Source of the DNA: Bacteroidota bacterium
GTDB lineage: Bacteria > Bacteroidota > Bacteroidia > Flavobacteriales > Flavobacteriaceae
DNA: 64,000 bases
Direction of reading: 5' to 3'
NCBI GenBank assembly: GCA_027620655.1
Contig: JAQCDS010000006.1
Coordinates: 23,850-87,849 of the forward strand
The notes beneath the pieces are model-generated. The model did not search any database. It had not been told where the DNA came from and saw only the letters and a program-made list of their open reading frames with translations. Position 1 is the stretch's first letter. Every line of letters begins with the position of its first letter. This document shows, piece by piece, positions 47,917-55,830 of this stretch. The position numbers and the translations under genes were made by a program.

Positions 47917-48495
47917 ATGAATTTTAATATAAAAGAAATTTTTACAGCCTTTATGGTTCTTTTTGCAGTTATTGATATTGTTGGTAATATCCCCATTATT
48001 ATAGACCTAAGAAAAAAAGCAGGTCATATTCAAAGTGAAAAAGCTTCAGTTATTGCAGGAGTAATTTTAATTGTTTTCTTATTTGTTGGAAAAAGTATTT
48101 TAAAATTGGTGGGGATTGATGTTCATTCTTTTGCTGTTGCAGGAGCTTTTATATTATTTTTTATTGCACTTGAGATGATTTTAGGAATTACACTTTATAA
48201 ACAAGATGAAGGTGCAAAGCTAAATGCAACGGTTTTTCCATTGGCCTTTCCTTTAATTGCAGGGCCTGGAAGTTTGACAACGCTATTGTCTTTACGCTCA
48301 GAATTTTATACAGAAAACATCATCTTAGCAGTCGTTATCAATGTTATTTTGATTTATGTTGTTTTAAAAACTTCAGCTAAAATTGAACGATTTATTGGGC
48401 AAAATGGCATCAATATTACCCGTAAAGTATTTGGTGTAATTTTACTCGCTATAGCTGTAAAATTATTCACTTCTAACATAAAATTCTTACTTTAA
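47917..48495 (+). CDS. MarC-family integral membrane protein
   Basis: A 192-residue inner-membrane protein of the MarC/UPF0056 family, recognisable by FMVLFAVIDIVGNIPIIIDL at the N-terminus, six hydrophobic segments, and the central FPLAFPLIAGPGSLTTLLSL block. The family has no firmly established transport function; the name comes from an early association with multiple antibiotic resistance that was later withdrawn. It diverges from the DUF3109 gene by a 105-base gap and converges with the MscS gene, overlapping it by 4 bases. Confidence 0.9.
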   Translation: MNFNIKEIFTAFMVLFAVIDIVGNIPIIIDLRKKAGHIQSEKASVIAGVILIVFLFVGKSILKLVGIDVHSFAVAGAFILFFIALEMILGITLYKQDEGAKLNATVFPLAFPLIAGPGSLTTLLSLRSEFYTENIILAVVINVILIYVVLKTSAKIERFIGQNGINITRKVFGVILLAIAVKLFTSNIKFLL

Positions 48496-49298
48496 GCCCT
48501 TTTTTGTATTTCAACAGAATGTGGATATGGAATTTCGATTCCAGCTTTGTCTAGTGCTATTTTGCAATTTTCAGTAATACCAAAGTATACGTCCCAATAG
48601 TGCTCTACTTTACACCATGGTCGAACCGCAAAGTTTACAGAACTATCTGCAAGCGCTTCAACATTAACCGAAGGTTGTGGCTCTTCTAAAACTTTATTAT
48701 GATGTTTTAAAACATCTAACAACACCTTTTTGGTTTGCTTAATATCTTCATCATAACCCACGCCAATAGTGAGGTCTACACCAAGTTTCTCTTCTGCAGA
48801 ATAATTAATAATATTACTATTTGCTAATGTCCCATTTGGGATAATAACGCGCTTATTATCAGGGGTTAAAATTTGTGTAGTGAAAATATTGATGTCTTTT
48901 ACAATACCTAATTCGTCATGAGCATCAACAAGATCCCCAATTTTAAATGGCTTAAAAACTATAATTAAAACGCCTCCTGCAAGATTAGATAAAGCACCTT
49001 GAAGCGCCAACCCAACACCTAGACCAGCTGCTGCTAGAGTTGCAGCAATGGCAGTTGTGTCTATTCCAAGTTTTGAAATGACTGCTACAGGCAGTAATAG
49101 TTTTAAGCCAACAGAAACAATATTGATAAGAAAATTTTGAAGCGTTATGTCAACTTTTCTAGAAGACATAATCTTTTTGGTAAACTTGACTAATTTTTTG
49201 ATGAGAAACAATCCAACGATTAATAACCCTAAGGCATAAAGAACGTTTGGTCCGTATTCGAATAAAAATGTTTTTGCGTTTTCTAGGTATTTTTCCAT
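48492..49298 (-). CDS. Small-conductance mechanosensitive channel (MscS family)
   Basis: Pressure-relief channel of about 268 residues. It has three membrane segments in residues 10-130, the pore-lining helix GLGVGLALQGALSNLAGGVL, and the beta/alpha-beta cytosolic domains (KIGDLVDAHDELGIVKDINI, RVIIPNGTLANSNIINYS). Length matches the E. coli MscS type without extensions. The start at 49298 (MEKYLENAK) is preferred over 49322, which would add eight residues with PTPN near the tip. It overlaps the end of marC by 4 bases. Confidence 0.9.
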   Translation of the reverse strand: MEKYLENAKTFLFEYGPNVLYALGLLIVGLFLIKKLVKFTKKIMSSRKVDITLQNFLINIVSVGLKLLLPVAVISKLGIDTTAIAATLAAAGLGVGLALQGALSNLAGGVLIIVFKPFKIGDLVDAHDELGIVKDINIFTTQILTPDNKRVIIPNGTLANSNIINYSAEEKLGVDLTIGVGYDEDIKQTKKVLLDVLKHHNKVLEEPQPSVNVEALADSSVNFAVRPWCKVEHYWDVYFGITENCKIALDKAGIEIPYPHSVEIQKRA

Positions 49299-49423
49299 AG
49301 TTCGTAAATTTGGGGTGGGCAAATTTTTGAATAGTGTAAACTTAAAAACAATTTATAAAATTTACAAATATATTTATGTAGGTTTTACTTTAATATTTTA
49401 ATGTAAAAAGACACAAAACATTG

Positions 49424-49431
49424 TACCTTTG
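49424..49431 (+). promoter_or_regulatory. -7 element of rsmI
   Basis: TACCTTTG exactly matches TAnnTTTG and lies 17 bases before the rsmI start codon. No TTG is present at 17-23 bases upstream. Confidence 0.4.
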
Positions 49432-49448
49432 AAGACAAACTTAAGTCT

Positions 49449-50114
49449 ATGAAATTATTCATTGTACCAACACCTATTGGGAATCTCGAAGATATCACGC
49501 TTCGTGCAATTTCTACGCTTAAGAATGTTGATTTGATTTTAGCTGAAGACACAAGAACTTCTGGAAAGCTCCTCAAACATTTTGAGATTTCTACTCCTAT
49601 GCAGTCCCACCACATGCATAATGAACATAAAACTCTTGAAGGGATTTTAAAAAAACTCAAAAATGGAACACAAATCGCTTTGATAAGTGATGCAGGGACA
49701 CCAGCCATTTCGGACCCTGGGTTTTTATTGACAAGAGCTTGTATAGAACAACAAATTCCTGTAGAATGCTTGCCAGGCGCAACGGCTTTTGTTCCAGCGC
49801 TTGTAAACTCTGGTTTAACAAACGATCGTTTTATTTTTGAAGGGTTTTTACCCATAAAAAAAGGCCGCCAAACACGCCTAAAATTATTGGCTCAGGAACA
49901 AAGAACAATAGTCCTTTATGAGAGCCCTCACAAATTATTAAAAACTCTAGGTCAAATTTGTGATTTTTTTGGAGATGAACGACAGCTTTCTGTTTCAAGA
50001 GAACTTACCAAATTGTTTGAAGAAACTAAGCGTGGCACTGCAAAAGACCTATTGGATTATTATACCACTACCCCTGCAAAAGGAGAAATTGTAATTGTAA
50101 TTTCTGGGCGTTAG
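49449..50114 (+). CDS. rsmI: 16S rRNA 2'-O-ribose C1402 methyltransferase
   Basis: SAM-dependent methyltransferase that methylates C1402 of 16S rRNA in the decoding centre. The 221 residues include the tetrapyrrole-methylase-fold motifs: LFIVPTPIGNLEDITLRA at the N-terminus, LAEDTRTSGKLLKHFE, ALISDAGTPAISDPG and ESPHKLLKTL. It lacks the extra C-terminal domain of the E. coli protein (about 286 residues), as commonly seen in Bacteroidota. It converges with the carboxymuconolactone-decarboxylase-like gene (11-base gap). Confidence 0.94.
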   Translation: MKLFIVPTPIGNLEDITLRAISTLKNVDLILAEDTRTSGKLLKHFEISTPMQSHHMHNEHKTLEGILKKLKNGTQIALISDAGTPAISDPGFLLTRACIEQQIPVECLPGATAFVPALVNSGLTNDRFIFEGFLPIKKGRQTRLKLLAQEQRTIVLYESPHKLLKTLGQICDFFGDERQLSVSRELTKLFEETKRGTAKDLLDYYTTTPAKGEIVIVISGR

Positions 50115-50125
50115 TTAGAAGTTTG

Positions 50126-50716
50126 TTAAGCGTGTTTTCCTTTACTCCAACCGTGTTTTTTTAAGTATTTTGTGCCGCTTTCTACAGCCCCATTTTCAAT
50201 ACTTGTACCCATAGAATCGTTCCAACGATTTAAATATCCAAATAAAGAAATTACTCCCAATAGTTCTACAATTTCACCCTCATTCCAATGTGCATACAAT
50301 CGCTTTTTTAATGCTTCATCTACAGCATTTGGAACTACTGATGCCGCCAAACTAAAATCTAAAGCTACACGTTCTGCCTCATTAAATGCAGGGTGAGTTT
50401 TGTAATCCCAAATGTTATTTAATTGCTCCTTTTCTGCACCATAACGTTCTGCTGCTCGAATGGCATGTGCTTGACAATACCTGCAACCCGTGGCGTTGCT
50501 ACTCACCCAAGCTACCATGCGTTTTAGTGCAGACGTAACTCGACCTTCATTGGCCATAACAGCCTTATTTAAATGAATAAAAGCCTTGCTTATAGCAGGG
50601 CGATGTTGCATTGTTAGTACCGAATTTGGGCAAAACCCTAGAGTTTCATTAAAAAAATCAGCAAGGGATTGTGTTTCAAAATCGTGGTCTGGGTTTAATG
50701 GAGTAACTAATGGCAT
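50126..50716 (-). CDS. Carboxymuconolactone decarboxylase-like (AhpD-fold) protein
   Basis: A 196-residue protein of the AhpD/peroxidase-related superfamily. The redox pair is visible in GCRYCQAHAIRAAERYG, the classical CxxCxxH of AhpD-like proteins, followed by the FNEAERVALDFSLAAS helix and VELLGVISLFGYLNRWND. It probably reduces a peroxide-related substrate; the specific one is not known. The start at 50716 (MPLVTPLNPDHDF) is preferred over 50758, which would add a hydrophobic segment not seen in the family. It diverges from the OsmC gene, so both may respond to oxidative stress. Confidence 0.85.
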   Translation of the reverse strand: MPLVTPLNPDHDFETQSLADFFNETLGFCPNSVLTMQHRPAISKAFIHLNKAVMANEGRVTSALKRMVAWVSSNATGCRYCQAHAIRAAERYGAEKEQLNNIWDYKTHPAFNEAERVALDFSLAASVVPNAVDEALKKRLYAHWNEGEIVELLGVISLFGYLNRWNDSMGTSIENGAVESGTKYLKKHGWSKGKHA

Positions 50717-50734
50717 TGTTTGAATTTTTAATAG

Positions 50735-50742
50735 TATTTTTG
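50735..50742 (+). promoter_or_regulatory. -7 element of the OsmC gene
   Basis: TATTTTTG matches TAnnTTTG; a TTG lies 16 bases upstream at 50716-50718, at the edge of the usual spacing. It precedes the OsmC start by 30 bases and overlaps the divergent gene's upstream region. Confidence 0.4.
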
Positions 50743-50772
50743 AAAGAACAATAAACAAAAAATAATTTTATT

Positions 50773-51192
50773 ATGGCCCACAAAACTACAACACACTGGA
50801 AAGGCGGAATGCTTTTTGAGTCTGATAATCCAAGCGGGAATCATGTGCTCATGGACACTACTGAAGAAGGTATACCTTATCAAAAAGGCGTTTCTCCAAA
50901 AGCAATGATGCTTTCTTCCTTAGCAGGCTGTTCAGGAATTGACATTGTTGATATTCTTAAAAAAATGAAAATAACAGATTATAATCTACAAATTGATGTG
51001 GAAGGTGAACTTACAGAAGAACACCCAAAATATTATCATAAAGTTCATGTTGATTATTATTTTTCAGGGCCTCAAATAGATCAAAAAAAATGCAATCGAG
51101 CTGTACAATTGTCTATTGATAAATATTGTGGAGTTATGGAAATGTTCCGCAAGTTTGCAACAGTAAATACTAAAATTCATTTTCAAAAATAA
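50773..51192 (+). CDS. OsmC-family peroxiredoxin-like protein
   Basis: Small organic-hydroperoxide-detoxifying protein type, 139 residues. The OsmC fold is indicated by SPKAMMLSSLAGCSGIDIVDIL with the first redox cysteine and IDKYCGVMEMFRKFA with the second, at about residues 57 and 118, the standard spacing. YhfA-like members without demonstrated peroxidase activity are the alternative. It lies 5 bases upstream of recJ and is probably co-transcribed with it. Confidence 0.88.
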   Translation: MAHKTTTHWKGGMLFESDNPSGNHVLMDTTEEGIPYQKGVSPKAMMLSSLAGCSGIDIVDILKKMKITDYNLQIDVEGELTEEHPKYYHKVHVDYYFSGPQIDQKKCNRAVQLSIDKYCGVMEMFRKFATVNTKIHFQK

Positions 51193-51197
51193 TTAAA

Positions 51198-52889
51198 ATG
51201 CGCTGGACGCTAAAGCCACTTTCTGATGTTGAGACAACCAAAGATTTAGCAAAAAAACTCGGAGTGGAGTATTCTATTGCCGCTTTGTTGGTTCAGCGAG
51301 GAATTACCACTTATGAGCAAGCCAAAACATTTTTTAGGCCTCAGCTGAAAGATTTGCACGATCCTTTTTTAATGAAGGATATGGATAAAGCTGTTGAAAG
51401 AATCCTACAGGCTTTAGACAATAATGAACGTATTTTGGTTTATGGAGACTATGATGTAGATGGAACGACTTCTGTGGCGCTAATGGCCACTTATCTTGAA
51501 TCAAAAAGTACGCAAATTTCTACATACATCCCCGATAGATTTGATGAAGGTTATGGGATTTCTTACAAAGGGATTGATTATGCCCTTGACAATAATTTTA
51601 GTCTTATTATCGCATTAGATTGTGGTGTAAAAGCGATAGATAAAGTTCAATATGCAAAAAAGAAGGGACTCGATTTTATCATTTGTGATCATCATTTACC
51701 CGGAGAAAATTTACCTGCTGCTGTAGCTGTTTTGGATCCAAAACGATCTGATTGCACATATCCTTTTAAGGAGCTTTGTGGTTGTGGTGTTGGATTTAAA
51801 TTAATCCAAGCGCTAGGACAAAATTATGGTGAAACTACAGAAGATTTGACCTCTTATTTAGACCTGGTAGCTACGGCAATTGGTGCTGATATTGTACCTG
51901 TTGTTGGTGAAAATAGAGTTTTAGCTTATTATGGATTAAAAGTTATAAATTCAAATCCACGCCCTGGATTTCAGGCCCTAATTCAAAATATAAAAAAAGA
52001 CATTTTAAGCATTACAGATGTTGTTTTTGTTTTTGCCCCGCGAATTAATGCAGCAGGACGAATGAAGCACGGAAACTATGCTGTTGCGCTGCTCAAAGAA
52101 CAAAATATTCAGCAGGCAGAAATTACAGCTAAGGAAATAGAAGACTTTAATTCAACTCGAAGAACTTTAGATCAAGAAATAACCAAAGAAGCGCTACTTC
52201 AAATTGAAGAATTAGAGGAGGTTGAATATTCCACAACAGTAGTTTATCATCCAACTTGGAACAAAGGTGTGATTGGAATTGTAGCCTCTAGATTGATTGA
52301 AACGTATTATCGTCCAACATTAGTTTTTACAAAAAGTGGCGATTTTTTAGCGGCTTCTGCTCGATCTGTTCGAGGGTTTGATGTGTATAAAGTACTTCAA
52401 AAATGCAGCCAATATATTGAACAATTTGGAGGGCATAAATACGCAGCAGGTTTAACAATAAAAGAAGAAAACTACGAAGCCTTTAAGAGAGCATTTGAAA
52501 AAGAAGTTTCTCAAACTATACCATCTCATTTAAAAACCCCAGAAATTGTTATTGATTCAAAGCTAAACCTCGCAGACATTACCCCAAAATTTTATAGAAT
52601 TCTAAAACAATTTGCACCATTTGGACCACAAAACATGTCTCCAGTTTTTATGACTTCAGATGTTATTGACTCTGGTTATGGAAAATGCGTAGGTCAAGAC
52701 AACAAGCATCTAAAAGTTACAGTATCTCAAAACAATAGTTCAAAAATTAATTGCATTGGTTTTGGTCTTGGCGACCAATTAGAAATAATAAAAAACAAAA
52801 ATCCATTTAAAATTGTCTATTCAATTGATGAAAATGAATGGAATGGCAACATTAGTTTACAGTTAAAACTAAAAGATATAAAACCCTAA
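51198..52889 (+). CDS. recJ: Single-stranded-DNA-specific exonuclease RecJ
   Basis: 5'-3' single-strand exonuclease used in recombination and mismatch repair, 563 residues. The DHH motifs are YGDYDVDGTTSVALMATYL (motif I), LDCGVKAIDKVQYAKKKG, ICDHHLPGE (the DHH triad), and GCGVGFKLIQALG; the DHHA1 part includes RINAAGRMKHGNYAV and QFGGHKYAAGLTI. It follows osmC by 5 bases and precedes an MFS gene by 3, so osmC-recJ-MFS looks like one transcription unit. Confidence 0.96.
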   Translation: MRWTLKPLSDVETTKDLAKKLGVEYSIAALLVQRGITTYEQAKTFFRPQLKDLHDPFLMKDMDKAVERILQALDNNERILVYGDYDVDGTTSVALMATYLESKSTQISTYIPDRFDEGYGISYKGIDYALDNNFSLIIALDCGVKAIDKVQYAKKKGLDFIICDHHLPGENLPAAVAVLDPKRSDCTYPFKELCGCGVGFKLIQALGQNYGETTEDLTSYLDLVATAIGADIVPVVGENRVLAYYGLKVINSNPRPGFQALIQNIKKDILSITDVVFVFAPRINAAGRMKHGNYAVALLKEQNIQQAEITAKEIEDFNSTRRTLDQEITKEALLQIEELEEVEYSTTVVYHPTWNKGVIGIVASRLIETYYRPTLVFTKSGDFLAASARSVRGFDVYKVLQKCSQYIEQFGGHKYAAGLTIKEENYEAFKRAFEKEVSQTIPSHLKTPEIVIDSKLNLADITPKFYRILKQFAPFGPQNMSPVFMTSDVIDSGYGKCVGQDNKHLKVTVSQNNSSKINCIGFGLGDQLEIIKNKNPFKIVYSIDENEWNGNISLQLKLKDIKP

Positions 52890-52892
52890 ACT

Positions 52893-54161
52893 ATGGCTAA
52901 TAAAGACCCATATGCAGCGTTAAGATTTAAGGAATTTAATATTTTTCTTTTGTTGCGCTTTGTGTTGGTATTCGCTTGGTCCATGCAGTTTATTGTCATC
53001 GAATGGCAAGTCTATTCCTTAACAAAAGATCCTCTATCATTAGGAATTATAGGTTTGATGGAGATTATTCCTGCACTAAGTATGGCTTTATTCGCAGGAC
53101 ATATTGTAGATCAAAGCGAAAAGCGCAACTTATTTTTATGGTGTATTGGGCTATTTTCTTTAATAAGCTTTGGCTTATTTTTTCTTTCACATGACTCAGT
53201 TTCAAACAGTTGGAGCCAGCAATCCATTTTATATTCTATTTATGCTTTTGTGTTTTTTGGAGGATTATTACGTGCATTTTTTGGGCCAACTATTTTTTCG
53301 CTAATTGCACTTATCGTTCCAAAAAAAGCATATCCTAATGCGGCTACATGGAGCAGTTCTACATGGCAAATGGCTTCAATATTAGGCCCCGCTGTTGCAG
53401 GATTTACAATAAACTGGATCGGCGTACATTGGTCGCTTTGTATTGTTTTTGTTTTAGTGATTTTAGCGTTTCTTTTAGGGGTATTGATTTCTAAAAAACC
53501 TGTTTTAAATCCAAAAATAGGAGAACCCGTTTTGCAAAGTTTAAAAGAGGGGGTGCGTTTTGTGTTTAAAACAAAAGCTATTTTAGGGGCATTAAGTTTA
53601 GATATGATTGCTGTTCTTTTTGGGGGTGCTGTTGCACTACTTCCAGTTTTTGCTCAAGACATTCTAAAAGTAGGTTCAGAAGGGTTTGGAATATTACGCG
53701 CTGCGCCAGCAGTTGGAGCTTTTCTAACAATGTTAACCACCGCCTATATTCCAATTAGCAAAAAAGCTGGGTTAAAACTTTTGGGCGCAGTTTTTGGATT
53801 TGGAGTTTCTATTATTGTATTTGGATTATCGTCTGTATTTTGGATTTCGGTAGTTGCCCTTTTCTTTAGTGGAGTAACCGATGGAGTGTCGATGGTTATT
53901 CGACAAACTATTTTACAGCTCAAAACACCAGACCACATGCGTGGACGAGTGTCATCTGTAAACTCCATGTTTGTAGGCTCATCGAATGAATTAGGCGCTT
54001 TTGAAAGTGGGCTTACTGCAAAGTTGATGGGTACCGTCACTGCCGTTGTCTTTGGCGGAACAATGACCTTGATCACTGTTTTAACAACAGGGGTTGTTTC
54101 GCCAAGTTTTAGAAATTTAGACCTTGAGGATGAGCTGGAAGCTCACGAAAATGAGGACTAA
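52893..54161 (+). CDS. MFS transporter (EntS-like)
   Basis: A 422-residue major-facilitator permease with about twelve hydrophobic segments. It starts RFKEFNIFLLLRFVLVFAWSM and has GLMEIIPALSMALFAGHIVDQSEKRN in the 2-3 loop and TDGVSMVIRQTILQLKTPDH with MRGRVSSVNSMFVGSSNELG in the second half, typical of the enterobactin-exporter-like (MFS_3) group. Substrate is unknown. The coding start is 3 bases after recJ. It converges with the DUF2490 gene (4-base gap). Confidence 0.88.
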   Translation: MANKDPYAALRFKEFNIFLLLRFVLVFAWSMQFIVIEWQVYSLTKDPLSLGIIGLMEIIPALSMALFAGHIVDQSEKRNLFLWCIGLFSLISFGLFFLSHDSVSNSWSQQSILYSIYAFVFFGGLLRAFFGPTIFSLIALIVPKKAYPNAATWSSSTWQMASILGPAVAGFTINWIGVHWSLCIVFVLVILAFLLGVLISKKPVLNPKIGEPVLQSLKEGVRFVFKTKAILGALSLDMIAVLFGGAVALLPVFAQDILKVGSEGFGILRAAPAVGAFLTMLTTAYIPISKKAGLKLLGAVFGFGVSIIVFGLSSVFWISVVALFFSGVTDGVSMVIRQTILQLKTPDHMRGRVSSVNSMFVGSSNELGAFESGLTAKLMGTVTAVVFGGTMTLITVLTTGVVSPSFRNLDLEDELEAHENED

Positions 54162-54165
54162 GAGC

Positions 54166-54882
54166 TTATTTCGTAAAGTCAATCTTGTAGGCATATTTAA
54201 GCCCTAAAAAAGATTTTTTGGTTTTCACATCACCAATACTATTGTTTTGTATGCCATAAAAAACAGTAAAAGCACCAATTTTCTTAAACCTTCTGTTCAG
54301 TTTTAGTGTGTAACGCATACGCGTTTCGTTTTGCTCTATTTTTGAATTATTTGGCTGATTGAAATGCTCTGCAAACACCCTTAGCGTGAGTTTAAGGGAC
54401 TTGATTTTATAACCGACTCCAAAGCGCGTTCGTATGAATTCTTTGGCGATATCTCCTTCGCTTTCAGAGCGTCCCAATTGATTTTTGTTTTGATATCTCA
54501 GGCGAAAGAATAGGCCAAGCTTTTCAATTTTGTGTCTATAGGCCGCATCAAATTGATATCTAAAAAAAGGGTCATATCCTTGTTGCCCACCAACATCATC
54601 ATTTTTAGTAATGTAGCGCACTCCAGCGCCAAGCTCAAATTTTTTTAAGACTTCATAATTTACTTTTAGTTGTGTGAAATAACTTTTAATGCTTGTTATA
54701 TCATTGCGTAATCTTAAATGTTCGGCGATAGAAAACGACAATTTTTTAGTGGCTTTTAGATCAATTTCTACAGCGCTCCAACCCTCAAGATCGTTGCTGA
54801 TTTGCGCATCAACACTGTTGACCACCAGCAAAAGCATTAAAATGAGGCGAGAAGAGCTTTGGAGAAGCATTTCGGTTTTCAT
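54166..54882 (-). CDS. DUF2490 outer-membrane beta-barrel protein
   Basis: A 238-residue protein with a signal peptide (LILMLLLVVNSVDAQIS) and alternating strand-rich sequence ending in a charged or aromatic strand (YAYKIDFTK). The DUF2490 signature is seen in LEGWSAVEIDLKATKKLSFSI-like strands and in the closing FLGLKYAYKI. Such proteins are predicted to be small outer-membrane barrels; function is unknown. Its first 4 bases overlap the end of the DUF4956 gene, so the two are translated together. Confidence 0.8.
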   Translation of the reverse strand: MKTEMLLQSSSRLILMLLLVVNSVDAQISNDLEGWSAVEIDLKATKKLSFSIAEHLRLRNDITSIKSYFTQLKVNYEVLKKFELGAGVRYITKNDDVGGQQGYDPFFRYQFDAAYRHKIEKLGLFFRLRYQNKNQLGRSESEGDIAKEFIRTRFGVGYKIKSLKLTLRVFAEHFNQPNNSKIEQNETRMRYTLKLNRRFKKIGAFTVFYGIQNNSIGDVKTKKSFLGLKYAYKIDFTK

Positions 54883-55514
54883 ATTAACTTCTTGTAGCGG
54901 ATTTTTATTTTAACGATTTGTTTATCAAAGTCTACTTCACCAATATCTAATTTTAAAATTTTAACCCCAAGGGAATTCTCAAGTTCATCTTTGAGTAAAT
55001 TATGTTGTTTGGGTTTTATATTTTCTAGTGAGTTGTAAATGATGTCTTGCGTTCTGAAATCTTTTGGTACAATTTTTTCTTGAGGTATTAGGCGTTGTAA
55101 GCTCCAGTAACGATCCAAATAAAACACAAATATGCTAACCGTTGTGTTTAATGTTAGTATTTCTACATAACTCATTTTTTTATTGGATAATCCGTTGATT
55201 AAAGAGAGCCCAATAATAACAAATAAATAAGTCATTTCTCTAATTTTAATTTGATCGGTTCTGTATCTTAAAATCCCGAAAATTGCGAAAAGCCCGAGAG
55301 CCAATCCTAAGTTTATCTCATATTTTTTGAGTGTAAAGCACAAGAAAAACACAACGATACCCACTAAAAAAAAGGCAAATAAATAATCTGCTTTTTTTGT
55401 AAAGTGATAATACGAGAATCTAATAACGAAAGTTAAGAATGCTATATTAATTAAAAACCTAAAACACATTTTATAAAAGTCGTTATCAAAAACTGGTATA
55501 TCAAATAGTTCCAT
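54879..55514 (-). CDS. DUF4956 membrane protein
   Basis: A 211-residue protein with four hydrophobic segments in residues 15-130 and a C-terminal soluble part with a basic end (VKIKIRYKKLI). Its core LALGLFAIFGILRYRTDQIKI and EMTYLFVIIGLSLINGLSN identify DUF4956. In other bacteria this family is often a neighbour of VTC-type polyphosphate polymerase genes, giving it a possible polyphosphate link; no such gene is present here. It leads a two-gene unit with DUF2490 and diverges from the TonB receptor-phytase operon. Confidence 0.82.
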   Translation of the reverse strand: MELFDIPVFDNDFYKMCFRFLINIAFLTFVIRFSYYHFTKKADYLFAFFLVGIVVFFLCFTLKKYEINLGLALGLFAIFGILRYRTDQIKIREMTYLFVIIGLSLINGLSNKKMSYVEILTLNTTVSIFVFYLDRYWSLQRLIPQEKIVPKDFRTQDIIYNSLENIKPKQHNLLKDELENSLGVKILKLDIGEVDFDKQIVKIKIRYKKLI

Positions 55515-55554
55515 TTTCAGACATATTGGTTTGTAAATACTAAGATATTAATTT

Positions 55555-55756
55555 TAACGTAACAAATCCATAAAATGCTAACAATAAATTAAATTTAGCG
55601 TAACATTAAGTTTAACGTATTAATTGGTTTTGTTAACATTAAAAGATGACAACCAAAAATAGTTTTTAATTTATTTTTCAAAAATGTGTTAACTTTAAAT
55701 TTATGGTTTAGAATTATTATTAACTTACAGATAAAGTTTTAATAATTTTCTTTAAC
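55555..55756. promoter_or_regulatory. Cluster of TTAAC half-sites between DUF4956 and the TonB receptor-phytase operon
   Basis: The 316-base gap holds no gene. On the plus strand I count nine TAAC copies, at 55555, 55560, 55579, 55601, 55613, 55634, 55690, 55721 and 55753, mostly as TTAACGT or TTAACATT. Intervals of 22, 12, 21, 31 and 32 bases are near whole DNA turns. A TAATTTTG element (55800-55807) gives a -7 box for the TonB receptor but has no matching TTG upstream, as expected for an activator-dependent promoter. The arrangement resembles Pho boxes. Confidence 0.5.
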
Positions 55757-55830
55757 ATTTAAATAAAATAATTTTAAAATCATAATAGAAATGTGAAGGT
55801 AATTTTGGATTGTTTTAAAAACCAAAAATT

